Of a stretch of DNA of 64,000 nucleotides, positions 42,152 through 54,424 are shown in pieces. Location of the stretch: assembly GCA_020744425.1 (NCBI GenBank), contig JAGMUV010000006.1, positions 3,410,001 through 3,474,000 on the forward strand, in the 5' to 3' direction. The notes under the pieces were generated by a model. That model did no database searches. It was given only the letters and a program-made list of their open reading frames with translations, and was not told the origin of the DNA. Both the position numbers and the translations under genes were made by a program. This DNA is from Dactylonectria macrodidyma. Lineage: Eukaryota; Ascomycota; Sordariomycetes; Hypocreales; Nectriaceae. Every line of letters begins with the position of its first letter. Position 1 is the first letter of the stretch.

Positions 42152-44373
42152 GGTGATGACTTCTTCCTCGAGTGAGTGAGCGTCGGTGTGTGAGAGTGTG
42201 TGAGTGAATGAGTGAGTGAGCCACTGTGTCTGCCCGTCTATCCCTTGTCGGGTTAGAATCCAATCGCAACACTGCACAGGAAGAGTCGTTAGTGCGTGTC
42301 TGATTCAGACACCAAAGAAGCAGTGAGACAACAAGGCTTGCGACTTCTATCTCATGGCCTGTGTCGGATCGTCGACCTGTTAAATGATAGCGCCACCGGT
42401 GCCGCGACAAGGTCAGCCTACGGGCCGTACGCTACGCAATCGGACCACGCAAGCCGATTGTCGCCGAGGAGCAGTCGATTTTGCAGTCTGCTGTCTTCGA
42501 TACCCTTGCAGGATTTCGGGCATCGCCTACATGCAGAAGTGCAGCGCCGCGCCAGCAGCAAAAACAAAAGGCACATAGACAACAAAGGTGCTAGCGTGAA
42601 GACGGGCCGTGTTCGAGTCGAGGACATTCGTCAAGGCCCCTGGAGCGACCGCTGGCATGGGAATGGAATAAGGACCTTGGAAAGACCCCGGCGGTGCGTT
42701 TTTTCCCCGTTATTTGCTTTTTTATGGTCCAGCTTTCCCCTCCTACGTACGTAAGTAGGATCTGGAGATGGGGTTGAGCCAAATCCGATCATTGACTACC
42801 ACACACACATCAGTAAATCTCGCCAAGGGAACGGATTGCTTAGTTCTTCATCCTTGCTTTTGCGGAATAGTACCGAGTACTCCATGCGTACCGAGTTTTG
42901 TACCTAGTAATTAGTACGGGACGGTTGATACGGCATGACCCCTGGTGAAAGCTTATCTACCGAGAAGCAAGTTTGAATGAAGACGGGAAACACAACCATT
43001 CGTGCATTAATAGGAAGACAAGCTATCTGATCGGCGGGTATCACGTAAGAAGGTAAAGAACCGAACGAGCACTTGAGAAAAGAGCAGTAAAGATGAACAC
43101 GGACTCAAATTAGTGGGATGGGAGATTTCGGATACACGGCTTTCAGTGAGCAAATACGAGGCCGCGTCGGTACTGCCACTGGAGAAACCCACTAGAGAAG
43201 AAACCCAGTCACTGCCACTGGCTCGCTAGAGCACTCTGTCCGCTAAATCTTTCCGCTAAAGAAGCCCTTGTGAGAACCCGCGGCCCACTAAAGGAAAACC
43301 CACTGTTTCTTCTAGAGAATGGAGAAACCCGTAAGTGTCCCGGGAGGGGTTATGGGGCCTTGTCCGCTATCGCACAATCGTGGGGGTTGCTATGGAATCA
43401 CCCAGACCCGGGGGGAAGCAAGGATCGGACACGGCCCGCCCAAGGCCCCTGTTTCTTCTTTCTTCCTAGCACCATGAACGAAGAGGCGATGTCACCTGTA
43501 ATAATCTAGGGCCAAAATGTCGGTTGTTCTATGCTAGGGACCTGTAGGTGCTGAATCTAACTGTTAGCTCCACAAGCCGTCTGTTTTGGGCGCCCTGGTC
43601 GTTATCTCGGTCGTCTCTGCTGCAGGTCCAACGCTATTTTGAATGAAAATTAACCCTAGGTCTTACCCGGATGGTTCCGGTGAACTGGGCATGCAGCTCA
43701 GCTTGATGAAAGGGGATTACTGCTGACGATATCTGCACGATAGTGCTGTAAGAGGCGAACGACAAAAAGAAAAAGAAAAGAAAGCGTTATATTGTAGATT
43801 TTTATTTTTATTTTCTTCTTTCTTTTTTTGTCCTCGGCGCAAACCTCATCAAACACGGAGTCATGGAAGCGTACAGCCCCGCGGAGGACGGACCAAGAGA
43901 TGGAGATGCGCCCATATTCGGAGAGATGGCGTCTTGTTATTTCTGTGGCTTGATCGAACCCCTTCCTCAAAACTCAAACTAAATGGAGGAATGTACTCAG
44001 GTACCAGCAAAGCAAGATGCTCTGATTGGCTTGGGTCCCTGTCAGGTACGCGATATCAAGCCTGACCAGAATCAAGAGGATCAAACTTGAGCTGCATAAA
44101 CTGCTAGTTTTACTGCACCGTAGCTCTGGTCTCTGCTCCCACCCTCCCTGTTCTTCCTACCCTCTCCCCCCCCCTGACGTGTTCCTTTACAGACCCATCT
44201 TATCATTCAAGGGGGTGCGCGCGGGTTCCAGCTCGTCTCGGACATTAAGGTTTTGTCGAAGGAGGAAGAATGGCGTTGCTCCATGACAATATCTTTCCGA
44301 TCCCATTTCTAACGAGCTTCCTCCGCATCAAAGTGAATCGAGCCATGGTCGTCTCGACCTTTCCGCTGCCATC
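42152..44373. other. Long divergent intergenic region
   Basis: 2.2 kb with no convincing gene. It includes a GAGT/GTGT simple repeat (about 42165-42225), repeated GAGAAACCCACTA-like words at 43180-43335 and a purine/pyrimidine inverted repeat at about 43763-43833. It must hold promoters for the GMC gene and the rhodopsin-domain gene. Confidence 0.5.
43763..43833. repeat. Imperfect purine/pyrimidine inverted repeat
   Basis: A GACAAAAAGAAAAAGAAAAG-type purine strand near 43763-43788 is mirrored by CTTCTTTCTTTTTTTGTC near 43815-43833. The two could pair as an imperfect hairpin. Probably low-complexity DNA. Confidence 0.55.
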
Positions 44374-45847
44374 ATGGAATTTACAACATCACTACTGATT
44401 GAGTCGTGGATCCTTTGGGTTCTGGGCGTTCTCGTGGTCGCATGTCGTCTGTGAGTGAACCAACAACCCCCATTTCCTCCTTCGTTGGTCCTTTGGACGC
44501 GGAGAATAAACACATGCAGCCTCGTCAAGCCTCCGATGCACGATCCATCTTTTCATCACTGACAACCAACAACCCGCAGGCTAGCGCGGCGCATGAAGCT
44601 TGGCAAATGGAATCTACTCGCCATTGAAGATTATCTTATGTGTTTTGCTCTCGTGCGTATCCTCCAAAAACACTTGCAGGTTGACGATGATTGACTGAAC
44701 CTCACTCACAGGTCAACTTCACTGGTGTCGTCGTCTCCATCAACGAAGTGGCCAAGAATGGCAGCAACTATTTACCCGAGGATGTGGCCAACAACCTATC
44801 CGCCGAGGGCAGGGCTCAGGCCATCTTTGGCAGCAAGATGACATTCGTCCTCGAGATCTTCACTCTGACGGCGACATGGACAGTCAAGGCGTGCCTGCTG
44901 ATAATGTATGGGCGCTTGACTGAGGGAACATCGACGCGACAACGCCTGGGCGTCAGAATCGTTGCTTGCTACTGCATCATCACCTACCTGACCGTCACCT
45001 TCATGTTTGTCTTTTACTGGTGCAATCCCACCTACGAGTATTGGAGGGTCCCCGTCAAGATCAGTACGTTGGCTCTGAAGAAGTCCATTCGTTGGGTATG
45101 GCTGCTAACAGATCTCAGTGCAATGCGCAACGTACTACAACCACATGATCTTCGCCACGGCGTGCAATATTTCTTCCGACTTGATGCTGCTGTTCCTTCC
45201 TGTCCCCATCATGATCAAGATCCGTCTGCCGATGAAGAGGTTCGTCCAACTGGAACATGACCGGTGAACCACGACTGACATTTGCAGGAAAATCGCTCTC
45301 TGCTGCGTCTTCGGCTTGGGCATCTTCAACGTAAGGAGACACCGCGCTGCTTGATCCATGACACACTCGCTGATTCGATTCACAGATTCTTGCCGCCGTC
45401 TTGAACCGCTACTACAACTTCAGCAATCCGAACTCCTACGTCTTCCTATACTGGTATGTGGCCGAGGTCGGCGTGGCCATGTACGTCGGTAACCTGCCCT
45501 TATGTTGGCCCATCATCCGCATCGCGCTCGGCTCCAAGGGCAGCTCATCGGACCCATCATACCCGAACCCATCATATCCCAACAGCGCGTCGCGCAGCAA
45601 GCAATCTAGCCGCCATCCACTCGCCAGCAAGGGATCACTATGGGCCAAGCTGGACGACGAAGAGGTCACGCGGGTTGACGCGTCGGCGGACCAGGGCAGC
45701 CAGATCGAGCTCGTCGACAAGCTCGCGCCGGATCTGGTCAAACAACCGTATGGCACAGCGGCCGAGGTGAGCAGTGGACCACAGCATGGACACAAACCCA
45801 GTGGACAGATCAAAGTGACGACCAAGGTGGATATCTCGACTGGGTAA
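44374..45847 (+). CDS. Fungal rhodopsin-domain (SAT4-type) seven-TM membrane protein
   Basis: Six exons, 44374-44450, 44580-44652, 44712-45063, 45119-45239, 45288-45330 and 45386-45847, give 375 aa in phase. MEFTTSLLIESWILWVLGVL and VVACRLARRMK form helix 1 and the first loop. WNLLAIEDYLM, the AFLVEIF-like segment MTFVLEIFTLTATWTVKACL, YWCNPTYEYWRV, MQCATYYNHMIFATACNISS and DLMLLFLPVPIMIKIRLPMK are the ordered blocks of PF20684. The cytoplasmic tail is Ser/Pro- and Lys-rich. No CFEM domain is present. The family are plasma-membrane proteins of mostly unknown function, some GPCR-like. The tail contains a short Pro-Ser-Tyr-Pro-Asn repeat. Confidence 0.92.
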
Positions 45848-46980
45848 ATGGTGGAAAAGCCACGCACTAGCATGGGTGATGAGAGAAAGAAAAAGACAAG
45901 GGACCAAAGACAAGCGTTTGACTAGATAGGCTACTTGAAGGGATCTGGCATGTAAAAACTATATAAACTGGGGGCCAATGTGAGCGATTGATGAGCGACA
46001 CGCAAGCAGAGAGATTGTGCGACTGGCTGGCTCTTGGGTGAAGAAAGTGACGGCTAGAATGATACACCAAGCGATATCTCTTGGCTCATGTTTCCTGAAA
46101 TCGACCCATCTCTTGGCTCACTCTGACAGTACCCGCACACATCTCTTGGCTCAGTGCCTACCCGCACCCATCTCTTGGCTCCGGCACATCTTTTCTTGGC
46201 CGGCCCGCTCATCAATCGCTTGGCCTCTTGGCTCCCGCGCAATTCTTGGCTCCCGCTTGAACCGCGAGCTCCGCAGCAAGTACTGAAAGTACCTCGTCTA
46301 AGCTGTAACCGGACATGGCGTGGCCGGGGAGCAAGGACCCGTCGACCGCTAGCATGGAAGTTTCCTCGAAGCCTATGCAACTAAAGGCAGCTAAAGGGCA
46401 GCTAAAAGACATGGGTCAGCCGGGTTGAGGGGACAAGGGTCCAGATCCTGGATGAGTTTGGCGACTGGCCAGGGGGTCTTGGGGGTGCAAACTGAGTAAT
46501 GGCATGGAACAACGCCCGTCCTTGTCCAGTAAATCCTGTTCCTGTTGGCCAGTATCTTACTCTCTCGTAATTTACGCATGAGGGATTCCTCGCCGCTAAG
46601 ACTGAAACCGTTTGGACCGTTCTCCAGGCGAGCCTCCGCGTAGCATGCGTCTTGCATGCGTCTTGACCAGGGCGCTGACTCTTCGGTGATTGTCTCAGCC
46701 ACCACCGCGGAAGCACTGGTGGCACCGCTGCATCTCTGATTCATCAAAACTCTACTTTATTCCCTTCCTCGTTCGCACGTTGTTACCTTGCCCTTCCAAC
46801 CGTTTTTCTTTCTTTATTGGGCCTCTCGTCCCGCGTCACTCGGCTAGGTTTGTGGTGGCACACTGCATCACGCGCTATAGCTGCACGCCTCATCCCTCGT
46901 CCCTTTTGCACTGACCTTTCATTTTCCTTTCTCTTTGTTTTCTTTTCAACGTATCTCCTGTAATCACTCTTGTCAACATC
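45848..46980. other. Intergenic region with a degenerate minisatellite
   Basis: 1.1 kb without a supported gene; open stretches on both strands arise from repeat and GC-rich sequence. The repeat at 46074-46256 is listed separately. The last 200 bp is CT-rich, typical of a fungal promoter/5' UTR, before the permease ATG. Confidence 0.55.
46074..46256. repeat. Degenerate minisatellite built on ATCTCTTGGCTC
   Basis: The word ATCTCTTGGCTC or a close variant recurs about seven times, first at roughly 33-bp and then at shorter spacing (near 46075, 46108, 46141, 46168, 46188, 46223 and 46243). Intervening bases include CCCGCACCC and CCCGC pieces. It is too irregular for a CRISPR-like array and is eukaryotic; replication slippage is the likely origin. 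Confidence 0.75.
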
Positions 46981-48658
46981 ATGGCGACACCAACCCACGT
47001 GATCGAGACCACTGAGACGGAGAAGGGCGGCAGGGTGAGCTCAGGCCCCTCGGTCGAGGATACTGCCAGCAGTCCCGATTCGCCTACATCTTCGTCATTC
47101 CTCAAGACGTTTAATGATCGCATCGAGGGCCTCGCAGGCCTCGAGTCAAGGGGCATTGATCGCGTCCCTCCAGATGAGCGCCAGCCGGCCTCGCACGCCG
47201 CTGACCTGCAGGTCGCCGTGCTTTGGTTCAGCGCCAACTTGTCCCTCAACAACTTGGCCACAGGCCTCTTCGGTCCCATGGTGTTTGGTCTCGGCTTTCT
47301 GGACAGTGCTCTACTCGCTGTCTTTGGAACCATCCTTGGTGCTTGCTCGACAGCTTACATGGCCACCTGGGGCCCACAGAGTGGTAACCGTACCATGGTG
47401 AGTACAACTCTCTCAGCCGTTGATGCGGCCGCAGGTCTTTCATCAGTTTGCGACGAGCCCTGGCTGCTAACACTATACTGTAGGTTGTCTTGCGTTACTT
47501 CATGGGCTACTGGCCGGCGAAGCTACCCACTCTCCTGAACGTTGTTCTCATGGTGGGTTACACCACCATCGACTGCATCATCGGCGGCCAAGTTCTGTCC
47601 GCAGTAAGTGGTGGTAGCATGACCATCCTGGTTGGTGTCATCGTCGTTGCTATTGTCACATGGATCATTGCCGTCTTTGGCATGGCCATCTTCCACAAAT
47701 ACGAACGGTATGCTCTCAAGCATCTCACAGCATGGGCCAAGATAAGCTCACACATGATAGATACGCTTGGATCCCTCAGGTTATCGCCCTCTCCGTCCTC
47801 ATCGGTGTTGCTGGCCAATATTTCGACGCCTCTGCTCAGCCTACCGTGACCGGTTCCACACTCGCGGCTAACCGTCTGTCCTTCTTCACTCTCTGCTTCT
47901 ACGTCCCCAACTCTTGGGCAGCTGCCGCCTCCGATTTCTACGTCTACTATCCCGAGCGCACCTCAAAGGTCAAGATCTTCCTGCTCACCGTTACCGGCCT
48001 GACCTTTTCGTTCAACCTTGTGTATCTCATCGCCATTGGCCTTGCTACCGGTCTCGTCAACAACCAGGCGTGGTCCGACGCCAACGCCATCAGTACAGGT
48101 GCTCTCATTGTCGCCGCCTTTGAACCCCTTCATGGTTTCGGACGTTTCTGTTCCGTCATTGTGGCTCTCGGTGTCATCGCAAACAGTACCCCGTCCATTT
48201 ACTCGGGTGCTCTAGGATGCCAGGTCCTCGGCCGCTATGGTAAGGCCGTTCCACGCTGGACATGGTCCTGCGTCTTGACGTTGATTGCTCTGGTCCTCGC
48301 TCTGGCTGGTCGTGAGAACTTGCTCGTCATCTTCCAGAACTTCGTCGCCTTGATGGGCTACTGGGTGATGCTTATGATTTGCATCGTTGGAATGGAGCAT
48401 GCCTTCTTCCGCGGTCGCCAGAGCTTCGACTGGGCTTTGTGGGAGGACAAGTCGTATCTCCCAGTTGGATGGGCTGCAATGGCGGCCTTCCTGATCGGTT
48501 GGGTCGGAGCCATCCTCGGTATGTCCCAGGTCTGGTATATTGGCCCCATTTCTGAGGCTGCTTCCCTGGCAGATCTGGGTATGTGGCTAGGCTGTGGGTT
48601 TGCTCTCGTGGTTTTCCCTCCCCTGAGATATTTGGAGTTGAAGATAGTGAAGCGTTAA
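46981..48658 (+). CDS. Purine-cytosine permease (NCS1 family)
   Basis: Three exons, 46981-47397, 47484-47707 and 47761-48658, give 512 aa in phase. Residues 1-80 are a hydrophilic cytoplasmic tail ending in GIDRVPPDERQ, as in Fcy2-like carriers. WFSANLSLNNLATGLFGP is the conserved helix-1 motif, followed by RYFMGYWPAKLPTLLNV, VAGQYFDA, FYVPNSWAAAASDFYVYYPE and GYWVMLMICIVGMEHAFF. About twelve helices are visible. The family imports cytosine, adenine, guanine and hypoxanthine by proton symport at the plasma membrane (PF02133). The gene is intact, with a CT-rich leader. It stands alone with no pathway partner. Confidence 0.95.
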
Positions 48659-50059
48659 GTGTGACCGATGCTTGCCAGACGGAAAAATACTGTACATAGT
48701 ATGAACTCTCAACAGATACATCCTCAATTCCCTCTTGGGCTGTATTCAAATCGATTCTCTCGAACTAGAGCCATTCCACATCTTCACACATTCAACTCTA
48801 CCGCGTAGCATATTCACAATTTAAGTCGGTTATCTTATCGGGATGCAAAACTGATATCTCTCGAGCTAAATTTCCACACGGGCTTTTATTAGACTGGCCA
48901 GTTTTAAGTTCTTGATCAGTGCAATGACCTCCTTCCGCACACAACGTGACCTGACACGGCTGCGGTCAGCCACACTCTTCAAAATGTAAGCTATCTACAC
49001 CCCACATGAGCAAATAAGAATCCCTGTTCCGGCTTAATGCGAGGTAGGGATCAGCAGATGATATTCTTAAAAGAATAAGGTGTGGCTACGAAGCCCCGCG
49101 GCATTCCAAACGTTCTGACTAGGGTTGGGATGCAATGATGAAATTCGGCTATGGAAATGATGGAAATTGAGTTTAAAGAACAGCATGAGATGGGATGCAG
49201 AGAACAGGAACTTTTCACCTTTAAATTCGTGGAAATCCGGCCCAACAAATGTACGTTGAACCATCCTATGTAGCTATATCAACTGTTGAGCCGCAGTCCT
49301 TAGTACCAAGGCTGATTTTATCAGTGTCGGCTTTCGTTTCACAGTTCGCAATGAAGCAAGATACATCTAAACGCCCCTGTACATCCTAGGGTTCGAGCCA
49401 GTCTTTAAGAAGTATGTACTGCCGTTGGTGGAAGAGTAGTCGCGGAGGTCATCTTTCCCCCGACAGTACAGGACCGTTAGATTTTTGCAAACGCATATGG
49501 CAGTTACGGGAAGAGAAAGCCACGGCAAAGCAATATTCCTTAGTTTGGTAGTTGAGCTATTACCACGACAAGGTTTAACCATATGGGGATGAATGGTGGC
49601 GTAGTGACATCATATATGCTCTGCGCTCGGTTCTTTCGGACGGAGGACGAAGGGACAAAGTTCAGGCTTAGGCTACTCATATCTGGGTAAATTCATAACT
49701 TCAGAGGTGGCACTAAAATCAAGATATCACGAACCCTCCAGGACAACAAGATTAAAATTTGAAGGGCAATGAAGCGCAGAGACATATATAGTGATAGCTA
49801 ACCCAGGGTCATACACGCTCAGAAGTAAGTTAACCCCAATTAAGTTTTGTCACAAATTGAATGCAGAATGGATCCAAGCGGCTTGAATCACTTCTTAGAA
49901 CGACACAAAACTTGTCTATGCGACTAGTTGCGTTCAACGTCTGAGCAGTGTCTATCTCATTATGAGACTTCTAGCAGGTGAACAATGTTCATACAGTAAA
50001 ATGAACTGGATGAAAAGGTGTTTTATCTGAATAGTCCTGAAAAATCCCTTATTCCGCAA
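48659..50059. other. Intergenic region
   Basis: 1.4 kb without a recognisable gene or repeat. Short minus-strand open stretches near 49051-49264 and 49367-49582 lack motifs. Confidence 0.5.
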
Positions 50060-50553
50060 TTACTGGGGGAAAATAAAGATACCAACGGGCGTGGACTGGG
50101 TGCAAACATAGTCGTTAGCGCCATTGCCACCCTTGCGGCAGGTGGTGGGAACTGCGCCGGAACCGAACAGGATAGAACTACCATAAGTGTTAGTAATAAG
50201 AACAAGTAGCTTCTTTCATCCATGAAGAACTAATTCGTTGGAATAACTAACCCATCCTTGAAGTGGCGAGTGATTTCCAAGCCGAACTCGGCATTGTCCT
50301 CGGTGCTGGGGACCAGAGAGAAGAAGTAGGTGCTGCCACCGTCGCACTGGGTGGCCTTCGACGGGAAAGAAGGCTTGGAGGCTTGGCAGTGGAAGTCGGG
50401 GATGTCAAAGGAGACGACCTGAATGGAGGTGCCGGAGGTGCCGGAGGTCTTGCGTACGACGAAGTTGCCCACCCAGACATCCTCCTTGGTGGGAGCAGGG
50501 GCAGCAGCGACGACAGCCGCGAAGAGAGCAGTGATGGCAGTGAAGGCTCGCAT
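50060..50553 (-). CDS. Small secreted four-cysteine protein, possibly AA1-like
   Basis: Two exons, 50553-50252 and 50177-50060, give 139 aa; the intron has an ACTAAC branch point. MRAFTAITALFAAVVAAAPA is a signal peptide. The mature protein is beta-rich with four cysteines (DFHC, ATQC, PTTC, DYVC), VGNFVVRKTSG near the start and GSTYFFSLVP in the middle. Size, secretion and four-cysteine beta-strand pattern resemble the Alt a 1-like (AA1-like) secreted family of filamentous fungi, but the match is by impression only. The second exon ends VGIFIFPQ. The gene is intact and isolated, with 2 kb of empty DNA upstream. Confidence 0.8.
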
Positions 50554-52822
50554 GTTGATTTGTGTTGGTTGGTATGAGGGAGATGAGAAGTGGTAGTTGT
50601 ATGCTTGATTCTGTAGTTGATACTGATAAGATGAGTTTCAGAGAGAAGCCAACTACAGCATTATATAGACTTGCCTATTGACCCGCGATTTGTCACAACT
50701 CGTATTGTGAATCATGAGGCCTTGAGAATTTGATTCTAGACGAGGCTGGCATTAGAATCTACACGATACTGGCATTAGTTCCTATACAACGTTGCTATCT
50801 GTTTGCAAAAGGAAATCAGTCGACACAACCCAATATGGAGAAGGATCGTCACGACGTAGGCCAAGAGCTCACGGAGCTTGAAGGCGATTCCCAATGCGGA
50901 AAGGGGCGAGCCTCAATACGAGGAGCTGAAGCCCACAACCTGGGGCTATTGCGGGCCAGCATCGTGAATCGGAGGCTAATAATAAACTTGCCGACTTCCC
51001 GCTGGACCTTTACTCGTTTCAATATACGAAAACTCGCTCCATTGGTCCCGGAAGTGTGCTTTGACCTTAGCTGGCGGCCGCCGACTAGGACAAGTGGCCG
51101 GACATAAGGCGGGTGGAGGGCGATTTTGCCTCCCATTGGGTTAGCAATCATTACTCAGTGCGGATCAAGCAACTCCACCTTGAGTATTGACTGAGGGCAT
51201 TCCATTATGAGACAGACTCCAACAAAACATTATTTGAGTAACAGCCTTGACTTTGTTCATATTTGCTGGCCTTCAAGCGACCGACACTCGCTCAAGCGGC
51301 GAATGAATTCGGACCCACGTCACATTTAGTGAGCCTGTAACGTATGACAGTCTGTCTTGTCCTTGCATTCATCGCATCTGTCATATTTCGAACTATGCTT
51401 CTAAATAAAATGCTAATATGCATTTCCGGAAGATGCTCTTCCAAGCCTGTACTCAGTGACAGCGATGCTGAGCCCGTATTGGAGCCTTGTATCATTGAGG
51501 TCAGAGTTCGACGACCAGAGTAGCGTCCGGCCTCCTCATATCCTCTAGTGGCATCCTAAAGTGAATGGCACACGAAAATCCTACATGCGAGTCCCAATAA
51601 TGCCGAAATGTGATCTAGAAGCATCAAATCAAAAGCGTGAAACTCACATGGCCTGCTTGACTCGCAGACAACGCACACGATTGACACGTACGACTACACA
51701 CACACTCGTTGCTACATTCCCCAACATCATAATCATAGTAGCGGGGAACAATGAGATCGACGCCCTTTACCTGTGACTTTGCATGTTTAGCTTAACCTCC
51801 AACAGCTGTGGCTGAAAAAGATGACGGTTGTGGCTGGTATTCACGGCATGTCCCAAACAGGCGAGATTCCCCAAAAGCCTTAGACTCGGCAATTGAGTGC
51901 CGTATCCAAAGGGCTGAATAGATTCAGCTCGAATGATAACGGCAGCTTCCCCAAAATATTAAGCCACCTGCGGCCTCGGACTCTTCCCTATGTCTCATTT
52001 GTTACCTTCATTCTTAATTTCTGCAGCTAGTGAGTCTAGTAAGCTGGGTCATGTCCTGGTTGTCGCGAGTTAGGAATCATCACTAGTTCTTCTAGGGACA
52101 TAGTAAGACAGGTCGCCGCTTATGGCGTTCGTCATGCGTCCGATTACACCCGCCGCTTTGGCCATTCTACCAATCAACTGTGACCCTACTCCGGATGGTA
52201 TGTAATTGTTGTTCGTTCTGTTCATAATATTTCTACAGAATAATGCATTAAATGACACAACTCTGTGCTCATTACCAACTCCATCGATGTTTCGATGACT
52301 GCATGACCGTATTTTGACCTTCTCAACCCAAAAGGGTCATCTGCAAATAACTCACATCTGAACGCTAGAATTTCCTACCAAGTCCCATCGAATAAGACAG
52401 TCCCTTATCTCACAACCTCCAATCACGGCCGTATTTTTAACTCTGCGCTGGCCAATATGGTCCTCCTTACTCCCCGCGTCATGTCGTGAGCGACGCTAGA
52501 GATTCTATAGCTTCAGCTGAGCAATAGTGCGGTCATCTTATGTCGAATTGAGAACGAGTGGCTGTCTTTTGCTACCTGAACCCCCCATATCGGTATAGGG
52601 AATATCCAGCCACGAAAGTCTAACGTGGCCAACACACCGCTGCAAGACGAAAGAGTCCTCCCATGCGAAATGAAAGGCATTCGTACCGCAGGATAGTCAA
52701 AGATATAAGATTCGACGATATCCCAAAGGCTCAAGCTCAGCTACAAACAAGACACAGCCTCATAACAACACGTTTTCACTTCTTAATCGCCAAAGTCCAA
52801 GTTTCTTCATACCTTTTTCATC
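50554..52822. other. Long intergenic region
   Basis: 2.3 kb between divergent genes with no recognisable gene. Short open stretches on both strands near 50730-51150 mirror each other and show no motif. The promoters of both neighbours lie here. Confidence 0.5.
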
Positions 52823-54424
52823 ATGGAGAACATTAGGTTTTGTACTCAAATCCCCGTGCCACCTGAGCTCCAGGCTGAGGCAGACATGCTTTCTGTGCAA
52901 GCCAATCCTCTCAATGGCCATCAGATCACAACGGGAGGTCTGCTTCCAGGCTTGGGCGGGATGGAATCCATGGCCATGCCCGTCGGCTGGATGTGGAAAA
53001 ATGGCCAGACGCTCAGAGTCAAGTTTCTCAACGGCTCTGAGATCATCAAGAGCAAGATCCGGCTGTACGCAAACCTCTGGACCGAGTACGCAAACATCAA
53101 CTTCGACTTTGTGGACTCAGGCGATGCTGAGATCCGTATCAACATTGACTCGAGCAACGCGTCGAACTCGCTCATCGGCACAAACAATCTGATCCGAAAA
53201 GACCAGAGTGTGCCAACCATGAACTTTGGCTGGCTCAAGGATACTAGCACGGATCCAGAGTTCTGTTCCGTCATTCTCCACGAATTTGGCCACGCTCTAG
53301 GACTCGTCCATGAACATCAGTCGCCCGGTGTTGAGATCAAGTGGAACAAGCCAGTGGTATACGAATACTACTGGGAAATCGATCACTGGGACCATGCCAC
53401 CGTCGATGCGAACCTTTTTTTCCAATACGATAAGTTCAGTACCTACTTCACAACGTTTGATCCTCTGTCCATCATGGTCTATGAACTGCCAAAGCAGTTT
53501 ACATTGGACGGCTTTTCCGTGGGCGCAAATGTCCAGCTTTCCGACACGGACAAATCCTTCATCGGCACTCTGTACCCACGCAAGGACATAGATGTCGCGT
53601 CGTTCAACACCTTGGAGGTGCGCCCAGCCGATCAGCCTGCGCAGGAAGCCGAGAAAACAGAGCTCTTTTCCCGCGAGTACGACCAACCACCCTCGCTTGC
53701 GCTTGGCCTCACTTGGCTTGAGGTGGCGAGCGGTGCCAATGTTCGTGTCACGGCATTTGCGGACAATATTGCCAATTCCTCAGCAGATGTTCACATCAAC
53801 ACCTGGTCGAACACGGCCTTGTACTCTGCTGGGTGTACATGGCTGCGCAAGGCCTCGAATGACCCGCAATTCCAGATGGGGCAGTTCAGTACACAGGATG
53901 ATCACCCGTGGCAGGATCGTCAAGTGAAAACTTCGCGACAGATCACCTTTGACCGGCCTTATGACGAGACACCCAACGTGATTATCTGGCTGAACCAACT
54001 GGACATTTCATACAACACTGTCTGGAACGTCCGAGCGACGGCCACAGATGTTACGTCAAATGGCTTTACCATCAACATCGACTCCAGCGACGATACTTGG
54101 TTGTGTTCCGCCACGGCAGCATGGATTGCCTATCCTCCCAGCATGGCCGGTGTGGCAAGCGGCTCGTACGATACTACCAGTGTTCGGCCAGAAAGCCAGC
54201 CGCAGTTAAACAGCAGCGGAAGGGTAGATTTTCCAGCAGGGGCGTTTTCAGAGGCTCCCAAGGTTTTGATTGCGCTCAACAGTCTCAATGTTGACAACCG
54301 CCAGAATTTGCGGTTGAAGGTGAGTGCCGACTCAATTTCGGAGGAAGGGATGAACTGGCATATTGATAGTTGGGGCGACACTACTTTGTACTCTGCTGGA
54401 GCATCTTATATTGCTTTGGGGTAG
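52823..54424 (+). CDS. Metzincin metalloprotease fused to three H-type lectin repeats
   Basis: Single exon, 533 aa. Residues about 50-255 form a zinc metalloprotease domain. HEFGHALGLVH (153-163) supplies the three His ligands and catalytic Glu154, and SIMVYE with Met218 is the Met-turn, as in astacin-like metzincins. From about residue 280 three homologous beta-sandwich repeats follow (about 280-342, 372-437 and 466-532). Each has a central block like VNIDSWSDTTLYSAGATW (first: HINTWSNTALYSAGCTW; third: HIDSWGDTTLYSAGASYIAL), the H-type lectin pattern (PF09458). There is no signal peptide, so export would be unconventional or the enzyme acts in the cytosol. The repeats probably bind glycans, targeting the protease. 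It is an unusual architecture and the gene is intact. Confidence 0.9.
   Translation: MENIRFCTQIPVPPELQAEADMLSVQANPLNGHQITTGGLLPGLGGMESMAMPVGWMWKNGQTLRVKFLNGSEIIKSKIRLYANLWTEYANINFDFVDSGDAEIRINIDSSNASNSLIGTNNLIRKDQSVPTMNFGWLKDTSTDPEFCSVILHEFGHALGLVHEHQSPGVEIKWNKPVVYEYYWEIDHWDHATVDANLFFQYDKFSTYFTTFDPLSIMVYELPKQFTLDGFSVGANVQLSDTDKSFIGTLYPRKDIDVASFNTLEVRPADQPAQEAEKTELFSREYDQPPSLALGLTWLEVASGANVRVTAFADNIANSSADVHINTWSNTALYSAGCTWLRKASNDPQFQMGQFSTQDDHPWQDRQVKTSRQITFDRPYDETPNVIIWLNQLDISYNTVWNVRATATDVTSNGFTINIDSSDDTWLCSATAAWIAYPPSMAGVASGSYDTTSVRPESQPQLNSSGRVDFPAGAFSEAPKVLIALNSLNVDNRQNLRLKVSADSISEEGMNWHIDSWGDTTLYSAGASYIALG

Noticed and set aside
46074..46256. Spaced repeats as a possible CRISPR array
   Set aside because: The repeat is only about 12 bp, degenerate and irregularly spaced, and the genome is eukaryotic; a minisatellite explains it.
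49381..49410. GGTTCGAGCC resembling a tRNA B-box
   Set aside because: No acceptor, D or anticodon stem can be built around it on either strand.
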